From: Deltaproteobacteria bacterium
GTDB lineage: Bacteria > Desulfobacterota > Desulfobacteria > Desulfobacterales > UBA5852
Assembly (NCBI GenBank): GCA_020444045.1
Contig: JAHLLS010000020.1
Location: forward strand, 1 to 64,000
Direction of reading: 5' to 3'
Length of the DNA: 64,000 bases
Below, piece after piece: positions 52,394 to 61,596 of this stretch. Under the pieces are notes generated by a model. That model did no database searches. It saw only the letters and a program-made list of their open reading frames with translations, and was not told the DNA's origin. The position numbers and the translations under genes were made by a program. Numbering within the stretch: position 1 is the first letter of the stretch; every line of letters begins with the position of its first letter.

Positions 52394-53305
52394 ATGGAAA
52401 ACATCATTGATGTCCAGCATCTGGTCAAACGCTACGACGGTTTGACCGCCGTGGACGGCCTGTCCTTTACGGTCGCACCGGGCGAGTTTTTTGGCCTCCT
52501 GGGACCCAACGGCGCCGGCAAAACCACCACCATTCGTATGCTCTACGGGTTTACACCGATAACCGATGGTCGTCTGCGGGTGTTTGGAATGGATATCGCT
52601 CGAGACTGGCGTGCCATCAAAGCCCGGATAGGGGTCTGCCAGCAGGACAATACCCTGGACCCCGATCTGAGCGTCGAGCAGAATCTGCTTGTTTTTGCCG
52701 GCTACTTCGGTATTCCCGCTTCGGTGGCCCGGGTTCGGGCAGCGGAGTTGCTGGATTTTTTTGCCCTCACCCATAAAAAAGATGCCAAGGTGGTGGAATT
52801 GTCAGGCGGTATGGCCCGCCGCCTGATTCTGGCGCGGGCCCTGATCAATCAACCGGACCTGCTGATTCTGGATGAGCCGACCACCGGGCTCGATCCCCAA
52901 TCCCGCCATCAGGTGTGGGAAAAACTGGCGGCCCTCAAGGAAAAGGGACTGACCGTATTGATCACCACCCACTACATGGAAGAGGCGGCCCAGCTCTGCG
53001 ACCGCCTGGTGATCGTCGATCACGGCAAAATTCTCGTCAACGGGGCGCCGGCCGAACTGATTACCCAGCATGCCGGCGGCAGCATCATCGAAATCGAAGG
53101 CCCCGACCAGGCCTTGCGGGATTATCTAAGTGGAAATGAGGTTGCCTGCGATGACCTGGGGACGAAGATCATTGTCTACACGACCGAGGATGCGGCGTTG
53201 AATACCATCATCCGGGAGCAATTCTGCACGGCCCGCTGCACCTTCCGCAGCAGCACCCTGGAAGATGTCTTCCTGCGGTTGACCGGAAGGGAGCTGCGCG
53301 AATGA
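52394..53305 (+). CDS. ABC-2 type exporter ATP-binding protein
   Basis: The 303-residue ATPase of the CcmA/NodI class has Walker A GPNGAGKTT near 38-46, signature ELSGGMARRL near 135-144 and Walker B LLILDEPTTGL. The C-terminal 80 residues form the extra domain typical of ABC-2 ATPases. It overlaps the following permease gene (ATGA). Together they export a polysaccharide, lipid or drug; the NodIJ-like family cannot be resolved further. Confidence 0.93.
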   Translation: MENIIDVQHLVKRYDGLTAVDGLSFTVAPGEFFGLLGPNGAGKTTTIRMLYGFTPITDGRLRVFGMDIARDWRAIKARIGVCQQDNTLDPDLSVEQNLLVFAGYFGIPASVARVRAAELLDFFALTHKKDAKVVELSGGMARRLILARALINQPDLLILDEPTTGLDPQSRHQVWEKLAALKEKGLTVLITTHYMEEAAQLCDRLVIVDHGKILVNGAPAELITQHAGGSIIEIEGPDQALRDYLSGNEVACDDLGTKIIVYTTEDAALNTIIREQFCTARCTFRSSTLEDVFLRLTGRELRE

Positions 53306-54087
53306 TAAATTCCGCGACGGTCTCCTGGCGTTTCCTCAAGGTATGGCGGCGCAATCTGGTGACCTATCAGAAAATCTGGAAGGTCAATTTTATCACGCCC
53401 CTCCTGGAACCCCTGCTCTATATCCTGGCATTCGGCCTGGGCTTCAGCGGTTTGGTTGAAAAAGTGGACTACGCCGGCCAATCACTGACCTACACCCAAT
53501 TTATCGCCCCGGCGTTGATCGCGACCGCGGTCATGTGGAATGCGTTTTTTGAAACGACCTATGCCTCTTTCGTCCGCATGTACTACCAGAAGACCTTTGA
53601 CGGCATGCTGGCCACCCCCCTGTCACTAGAAGAAATCATCCTGGCCGAAGTGGTCTGGAGCGCGACCAAGGCTTTCGGGGCGGCGGCGATCATGATGACC
53701 GTATTGGGGCTTCTGGGGTTCATCGATTTTCCCTCCGGGCTGCTGATCCTTCCGATCGCCTTTCTGGGGGGACTGGCCATGGGGGCCATCGGCATGTTTT
53801 TTACCGGCATCACGCCGTCCATCGACATGTTCAACCTGCCGATCTTTCTGTTCATCACGCCCATGTTTCTTTTCAGCGGCACCTTTTTTCCGGTGTCGAA
53901 CCTGCCAACCTGGGCCCAGCCGATGGCGCTGGCCTTCCCCCTCTATCACATGGTGGAGTTGATCCGACGGTTCAGTCTGGGGGGCAGTCAGACCCATCCG
54001 GGGATCTCCATTGTTTACCTGTTGCTTTTCGCGACGGTTTTCCTGCTGCTTGCCATGCGGACGATGCACAAGCGGTTGATCAATTAG
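53302..54087 (+). CDS. ABC-2 type exporter permease
   Basis: The 261-residue membrane protein has six predicted helices and the ABC-2/NodJ signature in its last third (FLFITPMFLFSGTFFPVSNLP). It forms the channel with the ATPase encoded just upstream, whose stop overlaps this start. Substrate unknown. Confidence 0.93.
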   Translation: MINSATVSWRFLKVWRRNLVTYQKIWKVNFITPLLEPLLYILAFGLGFSGLVEKVDYAGQSLTYTQFIAPALIATAVMWNAFFETTYASFVRMYYQKTFDGMLATPLSLEEIILAEVVWSATKAFGAAAIMMTVLGLLGFIDFPSGLLILPIAFLGGLAMGAIGMFFTGITPSIDMFNLPIFLFITPMFLFSGTFFPVSNLPTWAQPMALAFPLYHMVELIRRFSLGGSQTHPGISIVYLLLFATVFLLLAMRTMHKRLIN

Positions 54088-54327
54088 GGTGGGGCATCTT
54101 TAAAAGAGTCGATGTTTTTCAAAGGGTTCAAGGTGCCAAGGGGCCAAGGATTCGAGAGAATTTTTCAAGAATGACGGTAAAACTGAAATTTAGGCAAAAG
54201 AAGAAGGATGGTGCGAGGAAATTGAAAGGATACGCAATGCGTTGATAAAATCCTTTTCAAAGAAACGCTTGAACCCTTGCCCCCTTGAATCCTGTAACCC
54301 TAGTTCCCATAGATAAGGATACGGTCA

Positions 54328-54789
54328 GTGTCCACGCCCGCCATCGCCTGGTTGAAACAAAAAAAGATTCCCTACGACGTCATTCATTACGACCACGAAG
54401 AAAAGGGCGCCGTATTTGCGGCGCGTTCGACCGGGTTTCCCCTCGAGCAGACCATTAAAACCCTGGTGGTGGCCCTCGGCGACAAAACCTTCGGTCTGGC
54501 GCTTCTGCCCGGCCATCAGCAACTGTCGTTTAAAAAACTGGCCAAGGCCTTCGGTGTCAAAAAGGCGGCCATGGCGTCGACCGAAGCCGCCGAGCGTCTG
54601 ACCGGCTACCACGTGGGGGGCATCAGCCCCTTCGGACTACGGCAACGGCTTCCGGCTGTCATTGAGCAAAGCATACTGCGCCATGATAACGTCATGATCA
54701 ATGCCGGCCAGCGCGGTGTTATGCTGAAGATGGTGCCGGGCGACATCGTCAATGCGCTGGGATGCCGAGTGACGCCCCTCGTCGGCTGA
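54328..54789 (+). CDS. YbaK/Cys-tRNA(Pro) deacylase-family protein
   Basis: This 153-residue YbaK-domain protein (TIKTLVVALGDK, FGVKKAAMAS, YHVGGISPFG) hydrolyses misacylated aminoacyl-tRNAs in trans, in E. coli Cys-tRNA(Pro). The catalytic lysine region is intact. The start is GTG with AAGGAT upstream. The 240 bases before it hold purine-rich repetitive sequence (CAAGG-type words) but no gene. Confidence 0.9.
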   Translation: MSTPAIAWLKQKKIPYDVIHYDHEEKGAVFAARSTGFPLEQTIKTLVVALGDKTFGLALLPGHQQLSFKKLAKAFGVKKAAMASTEAAERLTGYHVGGISPFGLRQRLPAVIEQSILRHDNVMINAGQRGVMLKMVPGDIVNALGCRVTPLVG

Positions 54790-54844
54790 ACCAGGTGCTT
54801 TCAGCCCTTAACCGGATAGCGTGACTAACGCGAAAGGAGTTGCC

Positions 54845-55453
54845 ATGAGACGGTTAACCCTGTGTCTCCTAATGGTCTTTGTTTTGGGCGGCTGTTCCAC
54901 CATGTCCGTCAAACCCCAGCAGGATATTCTGCACGACATCTGCTGGGCCCACAATCTCTTTGAGATCTACGATCGCGAACGGCTCAACTTCACCTTCAAT
55001 GCCCAATTGCCTGAGAAGGTTGTGCAGCGCCAGTGGGTATGGCATATCAAGACCAACCAGGTCTTTCTGAACGGATCGGAGCAGCCCGTTTCCCAGGCCT
55101 TCATCAACGACATCTACTGGCTGCTGTTTCCCCTGAAAGCTTATGAAAGCCGGGATCAGATTGCGGTATCGGTGCATGAGAATAAGTTATCGCCTCTTGC
55201 CCAAAAGGACAGCACGGAGGTTGTCATTCGCTATGTCGGCGGCAAGGGCTATACGCCCGACGACACCTACAAGCTCTATGTGGACGACAACTTGATCATC
55301 CGCGAATGGGCTTACCTGAAAGCCAGTCAGGAACCGCCGGCGCGCATAACCGCGTGGAGCGACTATCAAACGATTGGCGGCGTCACCCTTTCGCTGATGC
55401 GGGAAGGGCGCGACGGGTTCAAGGTGTGGTTCACCGATGTCCGGGTGGAATAG
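54845..55453 (+). CDS. Lipoprotein of unknown function, 202 aa
   Basis: The lipobox LGGC lies near residues 14-17 after a short hydrophobic signal. The mature protein is beta-rich with VWHIKTNQV, YVGGKGYTPDDTYKLYVDDN and WSDYQTIGGVTLSL, a layout reminiscent of LolA/LolB- or outer-membrane lipoprotein-sorting-like folds, but the assignment is only structural impression. AAGGAG lies five bases before the ATG. It is likely in the outer membrane or periplasm. Confidence 0.75.
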   Translation: MRRLTLCLLMVFVLGGCSTMSVKPQQDILHDICWAHNLFEIYDRERLNFTFNAQLPEKVVQRQWVWHIKTNQVFLNGSEQPVSQAFINDIYWLLFPLKAYESRDQIAVSVHENKLSPLAQKDSTEVVIRYVGGKGYTPDDTYKLYVDDNLIIREWAYLKASQEPPARITAWSDYQTIGGVTLSLMREGRDGFKVWFTDVRVE

Positions 55454-55503
55454 GATGCCGTGGCCTGGATGGGTGGCGGGATTTCGCGGCAAGGGTGCCG
55501 ACC

Positions 55504-55815
55504 ATGGATGCCCCTGACGGCCATGTGGGATTCAAGCGCGTCAAATATGGCCCTTGCCCCTTGTGCGGCCGGAAGGGCGCCCTGACCTTTCATCATCTTA
55601 TTCCCCGAAAGCTTCACCGACGGGTTTATTTCAAGAAGACTTACACCCGGGAAGAACGCCAGCGCGGTATTGCGATTTGTCGCTTGTGCCATGACGGCAT
55701 TCACGCCATCTACGATGAAATGACCCTGGCCAAGGCGTTCGATACCCCTGAGCGGATCATGGCCGATGCCCGGCTGCAGAAGCATTTCAGGTGGGCGGCG
55801 AAGCAGAAGGGGTGA
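55504..55815 (+). CDS. HNH endonuclease-domain protein
   Basis: The 103-residue protein has the HNH fold signature: CPLC near 18-21, FHHLIPR near 29-35 and CRLCHDGIH near 59-67. The paired cysteines bind zinc and the first His pair is catalytic in the family. Such small free-standing proteins are common, with roles from defence to unknown. It overlaps the 3' end of the convergent YkgJ-like gene by 29 bases. Confidence 0.8.
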   Translation: MDAPDGHVGFKRVKYGPCPLCGRKGALTFHHLIPRKLHRRVYFKKTYTREERQRGIAICRLCHDGIHAIYDEMTLAKAFDTPERIMADARLQKHFRWAAKQKG

Positions 55816-56386
55816 CCACCATCCGGTTGATGGCGACGCGGTGGGTCTTACCGAAGGCCATGATCTCCTCGGGCTTGAAGTCGCCGGCCCGATAGGTGGC
55901 CAGGAAGCGGGGCGTGTCGAGCATGTGCAGGATATAAGAAAGATGCGCCGAATACCCGTTGTCATCCAGGCGTTGCAGGGCGGCAATTGTATTTTCGGCG
56001 ATCGCCATGACCTGGCGGCTGATCAGGGGCGGGTGGTCATGGGTGCAGCGGTGAAGGCTGTAGATGCGGCGGCAGGCGAAGGGGCGGGCGGGATAGATCA
56101 TGCAGGCGTTGTTTTTCATGAGAAACGGGCATGGCGACGGCAGACCGGCTTCGCGTTTTTGCATGTCCCGCTTGAGCGCTTTTTTAAGGCCGAGCTGACG
56201 AGGGCGAGGCATTTTGCGGATACGGTCGCGGATCCGGAGACCCTCCAGGGTGGTGCAGTCGATCCGGCCGGCGTCTCTACAGCAGAAGGCACAGCCACTT
56301 TCGCAGGCCGCCCCGCTGCGGTAGGGGGCCGTCTCCAGCTCGAAGGCCTGGTAGATCTCTTCTAAAGCGTCGATTCTGGTTTGCAT
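55787..56386 (-). CDS. YkgJ-family zinc/iron-chelating Cys-cluster protein
   Basis: The 199-residue protein has the CxxxCxxCC-type N-terminal motif (CESGCAFCC near 28-36) and a later CPFL...CMIYPARPFACR, the signature of the YkgJ (UPF0153) family, which binds zinc or an iron-sulfur cluster. Function in the family is not settled. The ATG at 56386 is chosen over one at 56434. It is divergent from the CDP-alcohol transferase fusion. Confidence 0.85.
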   Translation of the reverse strand: MQTRIDALEEIYQAFELETAPYRSGAACESGCAFCCRDAGRIDCTTLEGLRIRDRIRKMPRPRQLGLKKALKRDMQKREAGLPSPCPFLMKNNACMIYPARPFACRRIYSLHRCTHDHPPLISRQVMAIAENTIAALQRLDDNGYSAHLSYILHMLDTPRFLATYRAGDFKPEEIMAFGKTHRVAINRMVVTPSASPPT

Positions 56387-56594
56387 CGTTTTGGTGGCCG
56401 TTGTTCCTGTCGGTGTTTTGCGGAATCGGCGCATGACGTATCCTGTCGCCGTCCGGAATGCAACGGAAAAATCGGTCGCCGGCCTGCATCAACGGGGTGT
56501 TGCCGATCGCCCCGTGGCCGGGCCAAGTAACAACAACGAATGGAGACGCCGTGCTGGTGCAATCGGTTGCGTCTGCGTCTTCGAAGCCAACGCC

Positions 56595-58871
56595 ATGTCC
56601 ATGTCGAATGCTCCCGCCACCGATCGTGATACCGGCCCGACAGGGGGCGCTGCCGCCGCTTTGCCTGAGATGCTTCGCCACCGGGCAGCTCGGGAGGCTT
56701 TGGGGCACAGTTTCCTTTTATTGGCCTTCTTTTATGCCGTAAATCCAGCTGGCGCCTTAATTGACAGCCTTTGGCGCATCATTCCGGCAGCTGCCGTGCT
56801 GACGGCCGTCCATGGATTGCTGTGGCGCCATCTGCACCGCAACCGCCTTCCGGGCGCTCCGGTCATTGCTTCGCGGTTAGGGGCGGCCAACCGGATTACC
56901 TTGCTGCGGGGTCTTCTGATCAGCCTGACGGCTGGCTTTCTTTTCGATAACACCGGGGGCGATCCCGCGGCCTCGGCCTTCCTTGCCTGGCTGCCGGGGG
57001 GGCTGTACCTGACGGCCGCCGTGCTGGACGGGGTGGACGGCGCCTGGGCCCGACGGACCGGAACCACGACGCCTCTGGGACAGACCCTGGACGTCCAATT
57101 CGACGCCCTGGGCGTTATGGTGGCATGCGCCGTGGCGGTGAGCACACGACGTCTGCCCGCCTATTATCTGGTAGCGGGTGCGGCCTATTACCTTTTTCAG
57201 CTGGGCCTCTGTTGCCGGCGCCGACGGGGAAAGCCGATCTACCCCGCCGGTTCGCGAACTTTTGCCCGCCTTATGGCCGGTTTTCAAATGGGCTTCCTGG
57301 GCATTGCCCTGCTGCCGATTTTTACCGATAAGGTTCTGGCGGTTGTGGCTCCGGTTTTCTTGCTGCCTCTGTTGGCGGGCTTTGTCTGGGACTGGTGGGT
57401 CATGCGGGGGCGTATCGACGCCATCGCGATCCGCCGTTGGGAGACACGGGTCCTGACCCTTTCTGCCAAAGCTCCGCCTGTTTTACGCGGCGGCCTTCTG
57501 GTGGCGGGGGGAGGGATGCTGATATCTTCACCGGGCGCCCCCTTTTCGGGCAGTTTGTTCGTCCCTGCCGGGTTGGGACTCATGGTGGTGGCGGGTGTCG
57601 CAGGCCGCACGGCCGCCCTGCTGCTGAGCCTTGTCCTGGCCTATCGGGCTTCGGTGGCGGGGATTTCCCCCTTGTTGATGACGACGATGGTTGGCACCCT
57701 GCTTATCCTGCTGACCGGCACCGGCGCCGGATCCCTCTGGCGGCCGGAGGACGCTTTTCTGCTGGAGAAACCCGTTGACGGAGAGCCGTCTCAGCATTTA
57801 GGCTCCCGCATGCGGAGGAAAGACACCCGTTTGGGCTTATCGCCCATGAACCGTTTTTCCTTCCGGTCGACGGTCGTCAAACTTCTGATCGTCATGGCCG
57901 TGGCCGGCCTTCTATACTGGGCCTGGCGGGGTGTTTCCCTTGATGTGGTGGTGTCTGCCATCGGCCGCTGGAGATGGTTCCAATGGCTGCTGTTTGCCGT
58001 CCTCAACCTCTTCATCCTGGGTGCCATGTGCTGGCGCTGGTCTTTCATTTTAAGGCAAATGGGGCATCCGGTGGGATTTGCAGCGTTGATCCGCTGCCGC
58101 ATGGGGGCCAATTTCCTGAGTTACATCACACCCGGACCTCAGTTCGGTGGTGAGCCGTTCCAGGTGTATTGTCTGGTCACGCGCCATCAGGTCCCTGCCG
58201 AGGCGGCCTCGGCGTCCGTGGCCGTCGATCGCCTGCTCGAACTGATGGGCACGCTCCTGTTTTTGTCGCTTGGTGGGATCATTGTCCTTCCGTCCTTGGT
58301 GGAAAACAGTGCCGTCATGCTGACGGTAGTGGCGGTCATGGCCGGCGTGGTGCTAATCATCGGCGTTTTGCTATACGCGCTTGCCACGGGGGGCGCTCCT
58401 CTCAGCCGGCTGATCGGACGGGCCGTGCAATGGATCGGGTGGCAGAAGGGCGTCCCGACGCTGGTCGCTTTCCTGCAGGCCGGGGAGCGCCAGGCGTCCG
58501 GTATTTTGACGAACCGGTTTTGCGGATGGTATGCTTTGGGCGGTCTGCTGCAGTGGTCGGGCTTCCTGGCCGAACTCTGGATCATCTACGCTTTTATTGG
58601 GACCCCCCTCAGCGCTTATGCGCTGCTGACCGTGGCCGTGGCAGCCCGGCTGGCGTTCCTGCTGCCCCTGCCCGGCGGCCTCGGGGCGTTGGAAGCCAGC
58701 CAGATGCTGGCATTGACCAGCCTGGGCGGTGATCCCGCGGCGGCCGCCGCGGCCTGTGGCATCATGCGGGTGCGCGACCTGATGGTGATCTCGACCGGTG
58801 CGGGATTGGCCTTGCGCTGGCGGCAGTCGTCCCATGCGAAGACACCGGTTCGGCCGCCGGATGCTGCCTGA
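56595..58871 (+). CDS. CDP-alcohol phosphatidyltransferase fused to LPG-synthase-type membrane (flippase-like) domain
   Basis: The 758-residue protein starts with a CDP-alcohol phosphatidyltransferase domain (about 60-260 from ATG 56595) with the full catalytic motif DGVDGAWARR...GQTLDVQFD, followed by further helices. The C-terminal 320 residues, from about MNRFSFRSTVV, are a UPF0104/LPG_synthase_TM domain (flippase-like, with TPGPQFGGEPFQ). The single frame is uninterrupted, so this is a true fusion of a phospholipid-head-group transferase and a lipid-translocation-like domain. The start is uncertain; no clear ribosome site precedes 56595 or 56601. It leads the right-end cluster. Confidence 0.85.
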   Translation: MSMSNAPATDRDTGPTGGAAAALPEMLRHRAAREALGHSFLLLAFFYAVNPAGALIDSLWRIIPAAAVLTAVHGLLWRHLHRNRLPGAPVIASRLGAANRITLLRGLLISLTAGFLFDNTGGDPAASAFLAWLPGGLYLTAAVLDGVDGAWARRTGTTTPLGQTLDVQFDALGVMVACAVAVSTRRLPAYYLVAGAAYYLFQLGLCCRRRRGKPIYPAGSRTFARLMAGFQMGFLGIALLPIFTDKVLAVVAPVFLLPLLAGFVWDWWVMRGRIDAIAIRRWETRVLTLSAKAPPVLRGGLLVAGGGMLISSPGAPFSGSLFVPAGLGLMVVAGVAGRTAALLLSLVLAYRASVAGISPLLMTTMVGTLLILLTGTGAGSLWRPEDAFLLEKPVDGEPSQHLGSRMRRKDTRLGLSPMNRFSFRSTVVKLLIVMAVAGLLYWAWRGVSLDVVVSAIGRWRWFQWLLFAVLNLFILGAMCWRWSFILRQMGHPVGFAALIRCRMGANFLSYITPGPQFGGEPFQVYCLVTRHQVPAEAASASVAVDRLLELMGTLLFLSLGGIIVLPSLVENSAVMLTVVAVMAGVVLIIGVLLYALATGGAPLSRLIGRAVQWIGWQKGVPTLVAFLQAGERQASGILTNRFCGWYALGGLLQWSGFLAELWIIYAFIGTPLSAYALLTVAVAARLAFLLPLPGGLGALEASQMLALTSLGGDPAAAAAACGIMRVRDLMVISTGAGLALRWRQSSHAKTPVRPPDAA

Positions 58872-58967
58872 TGCCTTGCGCCGTCGTGGAAACGGATCGA
58901 ACCGGCCCGACCTTTTTTTACCTCAAACGCTAAAGGTGCCCTATTGAATCCTGCGCGAAGTGCTTCC

Positions 58968-59681
58968 ATGGAAGAACTGGCACGCGAACTAAACCGTGTG
59001 GCAGCGACCTTGCACCATCCGGAGCGGCCGTTCGTGACGGTCAGCTATGCCCAGAGCATCGACGGCAGCATCGCTACCCGCCGACGTCGTCCCCTGCCCA
59101 TCAGCGGACCGGGCGCCATGCGTATGACCCACGGCCTCCGCGCCCTGCATGACGGCATCCTGGTGGGCATCGAAACCGTTCTGGCGGACGATCCCCAACT
59201 CAGCGTGCGGCTGGTGGAAGGGCCCCATCCCCAGCCGGTGGTGCTGGACACCCGCCTGCGCACCCCCTTGGAGGCCCGCCTGCTAAAGGGCGAGAACGGG
59301 CGGCCCTGGCTGGTGGGCGCGATGGAAAACCCGCAAGACAAGGTAAAGGCCATAACCGCTGCCGGAGCCGATGTGCTGCCCTGCCGGCGGGAGGAGAACA
59401 ACGGTCGGCTGGATTTGACGCAAACCCTGAGGCTACTCCACAAGCGGGGCATCCGGCGGCTCATGGTGGAGGGCGGCGCGCGTGTGATTACCAGTTTTGT
59501 TCGGGCACAGCTGGTGGACCTTTTCATCATCACCATCGCCCCTAAACTGGTGGGAGGGCTCCAGGTGATGACAGCGCCCCCCAATGGATCCGAGGCCCCC
59601 ATGGCACTGACCGAAATCCACTACGACCGATTGGAAGACGACCTGGTCCTCTGGGCCCGGCCGGACTGGCGGGATCCATGA
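58968..59681 (+). CDS. RibD C-terminal-type (pyrimidine reductase-like) protein
   Basis: The 237-residue protein has the RibD reductase / dihydrofolate-reductase-like fold: VSYAQSIDGSIA near 26-37, a MTHGLRALHDGILVGIETVLADDPQL motif region (in parts), and MVEGGARV near 167-174 for NADPH binding. In riboflavin synthesis this domain reduces the ribosyl chain of a GTP-derived pyrimidine. No deaminase domain is present. The upstream TTG at 58944 is an alternative start. It overlaps the dehydrogenase gene (ATGA). Confidence 0.87.
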   Translation: MEELARELNRVAATLHHPERPFVTVSYAQSIDGSIATRRRRPLPISGPGAMRMTHGLRALHDGILVGIETVLADDPQLSVRLVEGPHPQPVVLDTRLRTPLEARLLKGENGRPWLVGAMENPQDKVKAITAAGADVLPCRREENNGRLDLTQTLRLLHKRGIRRLMVEGGARVITSFVRAQLVDLFIITIAPKLVGGLQVMTAPPNGSEAPMALTEIHYDRLEDDLVLWARPDWRDP

Positions 59682-60715
59682 AAAATCGTCGTCTTTACTT
59701 TGAACAACCCTTTGTCTGTTCTGTCCGGGAAGAACCGCTGCCCGAAGCCCGGGAAGATCAACTCCTGGTCCGGACCACTTGTTCCGCGATCAGCGCCGGG
59801 ACGGAAATGCTGGTTTTTCAGGGTCGCTTTCCAGCGGGGATGATGCTGGATGCGTCCCTGCCGTCCTTGGCCGGGCAGCCTTTCGCTTACCCCCTGGCTT
59901 ACGGCTATAGCAGCGTGGGGACGGTGGTGGCGGCCGGGCCCCTGGCTGACCCGGCCTGGGTCGGTGCGCGTGTATTTGCCTTCCAGCCCCACCAGAGCCA
60001 TTTCGTGGCGCAAGCGGCGGAGCTGATCCGGGTGCCGCCGGAGGTGTCCGATGATGATGCTGTTTTTCTGGCCGCTATGGAGACGGCGGTCAACCTGGTC
60101 ATGGACGGGCGGCCGGTCATCGGTGAGCGGGTCTTTATGATGGGGCAGGGCATCATCGGTCTTCTTGCTACCGCTCTGCTGGCGCGTTTCCCGCTGGAAG
60201 CCCTTGCGGTTCTGGAACGCTGGCCCCTGCGGCGGCAGGCGGCTCTCGATATGGGGGCCGGGGCGGCCTGGGCCGGCGATGAACCGGATTGGATCGATGC
60301 AGCCGCCATGGTGTTCAACCGCCAGGCAGCGGACGGTGGAGCCGATTTGATCTTCGAGGTTTCCGGGCAGCCGGCCATGCTCGACACGGCCATCGCGTGG
60401 GCGGGGTTCGGGGGGCGTATTGTCGTAGGCTCGTGGTACGGCACCAAGACGGCCCCCATCGATCTGGGCGGCCGTTTTCACCGCAACCGCCTGCGGCTGA
60501 TATCCAGCCAGGTCAGCACCCTGGCCCCGGAATTTACCGGCCGCTGGACCAAACAGCGGCGGCTGGCGGCAACCTGGAAGTGCCTCGCTCGAGTGCGGCC
60601 GTCGCAGTTGATCACCCATCGATTTGGAATCGAGAGCGCCCAACAGGCCTACGAACAGGTGGCCGAACGGCCCGGGGAGACATTGCAGGTACTGCTGACA
60701 TACGGAGAGCCCTGA
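59678..60715 (+). CDS. MDR-superfamily alcohol dehydrogenase-like protein
   Basis: This medium-chain dehydrogenase/reductase of 345 residues has the N-terminal GroES-like part and a Rossmann domain (GQGIIG near 154-159). The usual GHE zinc motif is absent; the sequence resembles the divergent branch that includes BchC-type dehydrogenases, judged by the ETAVN motif near 138. It probably oxidises or reduces a hydroxyalkyl group of the cluster's product. Translation is coupled to the RibD-like gene by an ATGA overlap. Confidence 0.85.
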   Translation: MKNRRLYFEQPFVCSVREEPLPEAREDQLLVRTTCSAISAGTEMLVFQGRFPAGMMLDASLPSLAGQPFAYPLAYGYSSVGTVVAAGPLADPAWVGARVFAFQPHQSHFVAQAAELIRVPPEVSDDDAVFLAAMETAVNLVMDGRPVIGERVFMMGQGIIGLLATALLARFPLEALAVLERWPLRRQAALDMGAGAAWAGDEPDWIDAAAMVFNRQAADGGADLIFEVSGQPAMLDTAIAWAGFGGRIVVGSWYGTKTAPIDLGGRFHRNRLRLISSQVSTLAPEFTGRWTKQRRLAATWKCLARVRPSQLITHRFGIESAQQAYEQVAERPGETLQVLLTYGEP

Positions 60716-60901
60716 GGTTCAAAGGTTTTTGCTCTTAGCTTTCAGGTGTGGCTATAATTTCACATGATCAATCATACATCCGGATCGAAGTTGTTCCTTT
60801 TCTTGAATGCTCAAGAGAAGATGGAGCCGTATAAAGTCCTTAAGCCGTCACAGCCTCGAAGGCGGGAGTCTACGACCCCATTGAAATAACTGGATTCCCT
60901 C

Positions 60902-61561
60902 ATGGAAAGTCTTCCCATAGCATCGACGGTCCTGCGTATCATCGCCTGGGTGACAATCCTTTTTCAGCTCGGGCTTTTGGCAGCGGCGCCGATTCCCAGT
61001 CCGGTGTCGTCCCGGCGGGTGTGGACGCAGCGTGCAGGAGAGGAGGCGTCTTCTGCCGGTGACCGGCCAACCGATCCTTTCGCGGCACGGCTGCTGCCTG
61101 TTTTGGCCCTGGCCGGTCTGTTGGCGGTCGTCATCGCCGTCATCTGGCCCGGGGGCGCAGCGGAATATCTTCTTCCGGCGGGGACGCGCGCGCCGGCCTG
61201 GCTGACCGCGATCAGCGGGGCCTGCCTCGTGGCGGGCAACGTGCTGATTGCCGTGGCGGTCTTTACCCTGAAACGCCGTGCGGTTTTCGATGACGCGGGA
61301 CAGAGCCAACAGTTGGTGACCGGGGGTGTTTTTGGTTTCATGCGGCACCCCATCGCAGGCGGCCTGGGGTTGCTCTATTTGGGGTTTTTTCTGGCGCTGC
61401 CCAGCCCTTTGTTGATGGGTGGTCTGATATGCTTCGGATGGCACCAGCAACGCCGACTGGCGGCGGAAGAAGGTCTGCTGAAAAATCGATTTGGGTCGTC
61501 TTACAGGCAATATCGCTGGCGGGTGGGGCGCTTCTGGCCAAAATGGCCCAGGCACCCATGA
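60902..61561 (+). CDS. ICMT/phospholipid methyltransferase-like membrane protein
   Basis: The 219-residue protein has four to five membrane helices. The C-terminal part shows GVFGFMRHPIAGG and RLAAEEGLLKNRFGSSYRQYRWRV (quoted in parts), typical of isoprenylcysteine carboxyl methyltransferase/phospholipid methyltransferase proteins that methylate lipid-linked substrates with SAM. The 186-base gap before it holds no recognised feature. It lies within the right-end cluster, 35 bases from the PTPS-like gene. Confidence 0.82.
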   Translation: MESLPIASTVLRIIAWVTILFQLGLLAAAPIPSPVSSRRVWTQRAGEEASSAGDRPTDPFAARLLPVLALAGLLAVVIAVIWPGGAAEYLLPAGTRAPAWLTAISGACLVAGNVLIAVAVFTLKRRAVFDDAGQSQQLVTGGVFGFMRHPIAGGLGLLYLGFFLALPSPLLMGGLICFGWHQQRRLAAEEGLLKNRFGSSYRQYRWRVGRFWPKWPRHP

Positions 61562-61596
61562 CGTAGAAAAGGTTTTTGATAGAAAGGAGCAGGGAT

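Noticed and set aside
54088..54327. Repeated CAAGG/CCTTG words suggesting an inverted repeat
   Set aside because: The words do not pair in nested order, so no stable long hairpin or repeat unit could be drawn.
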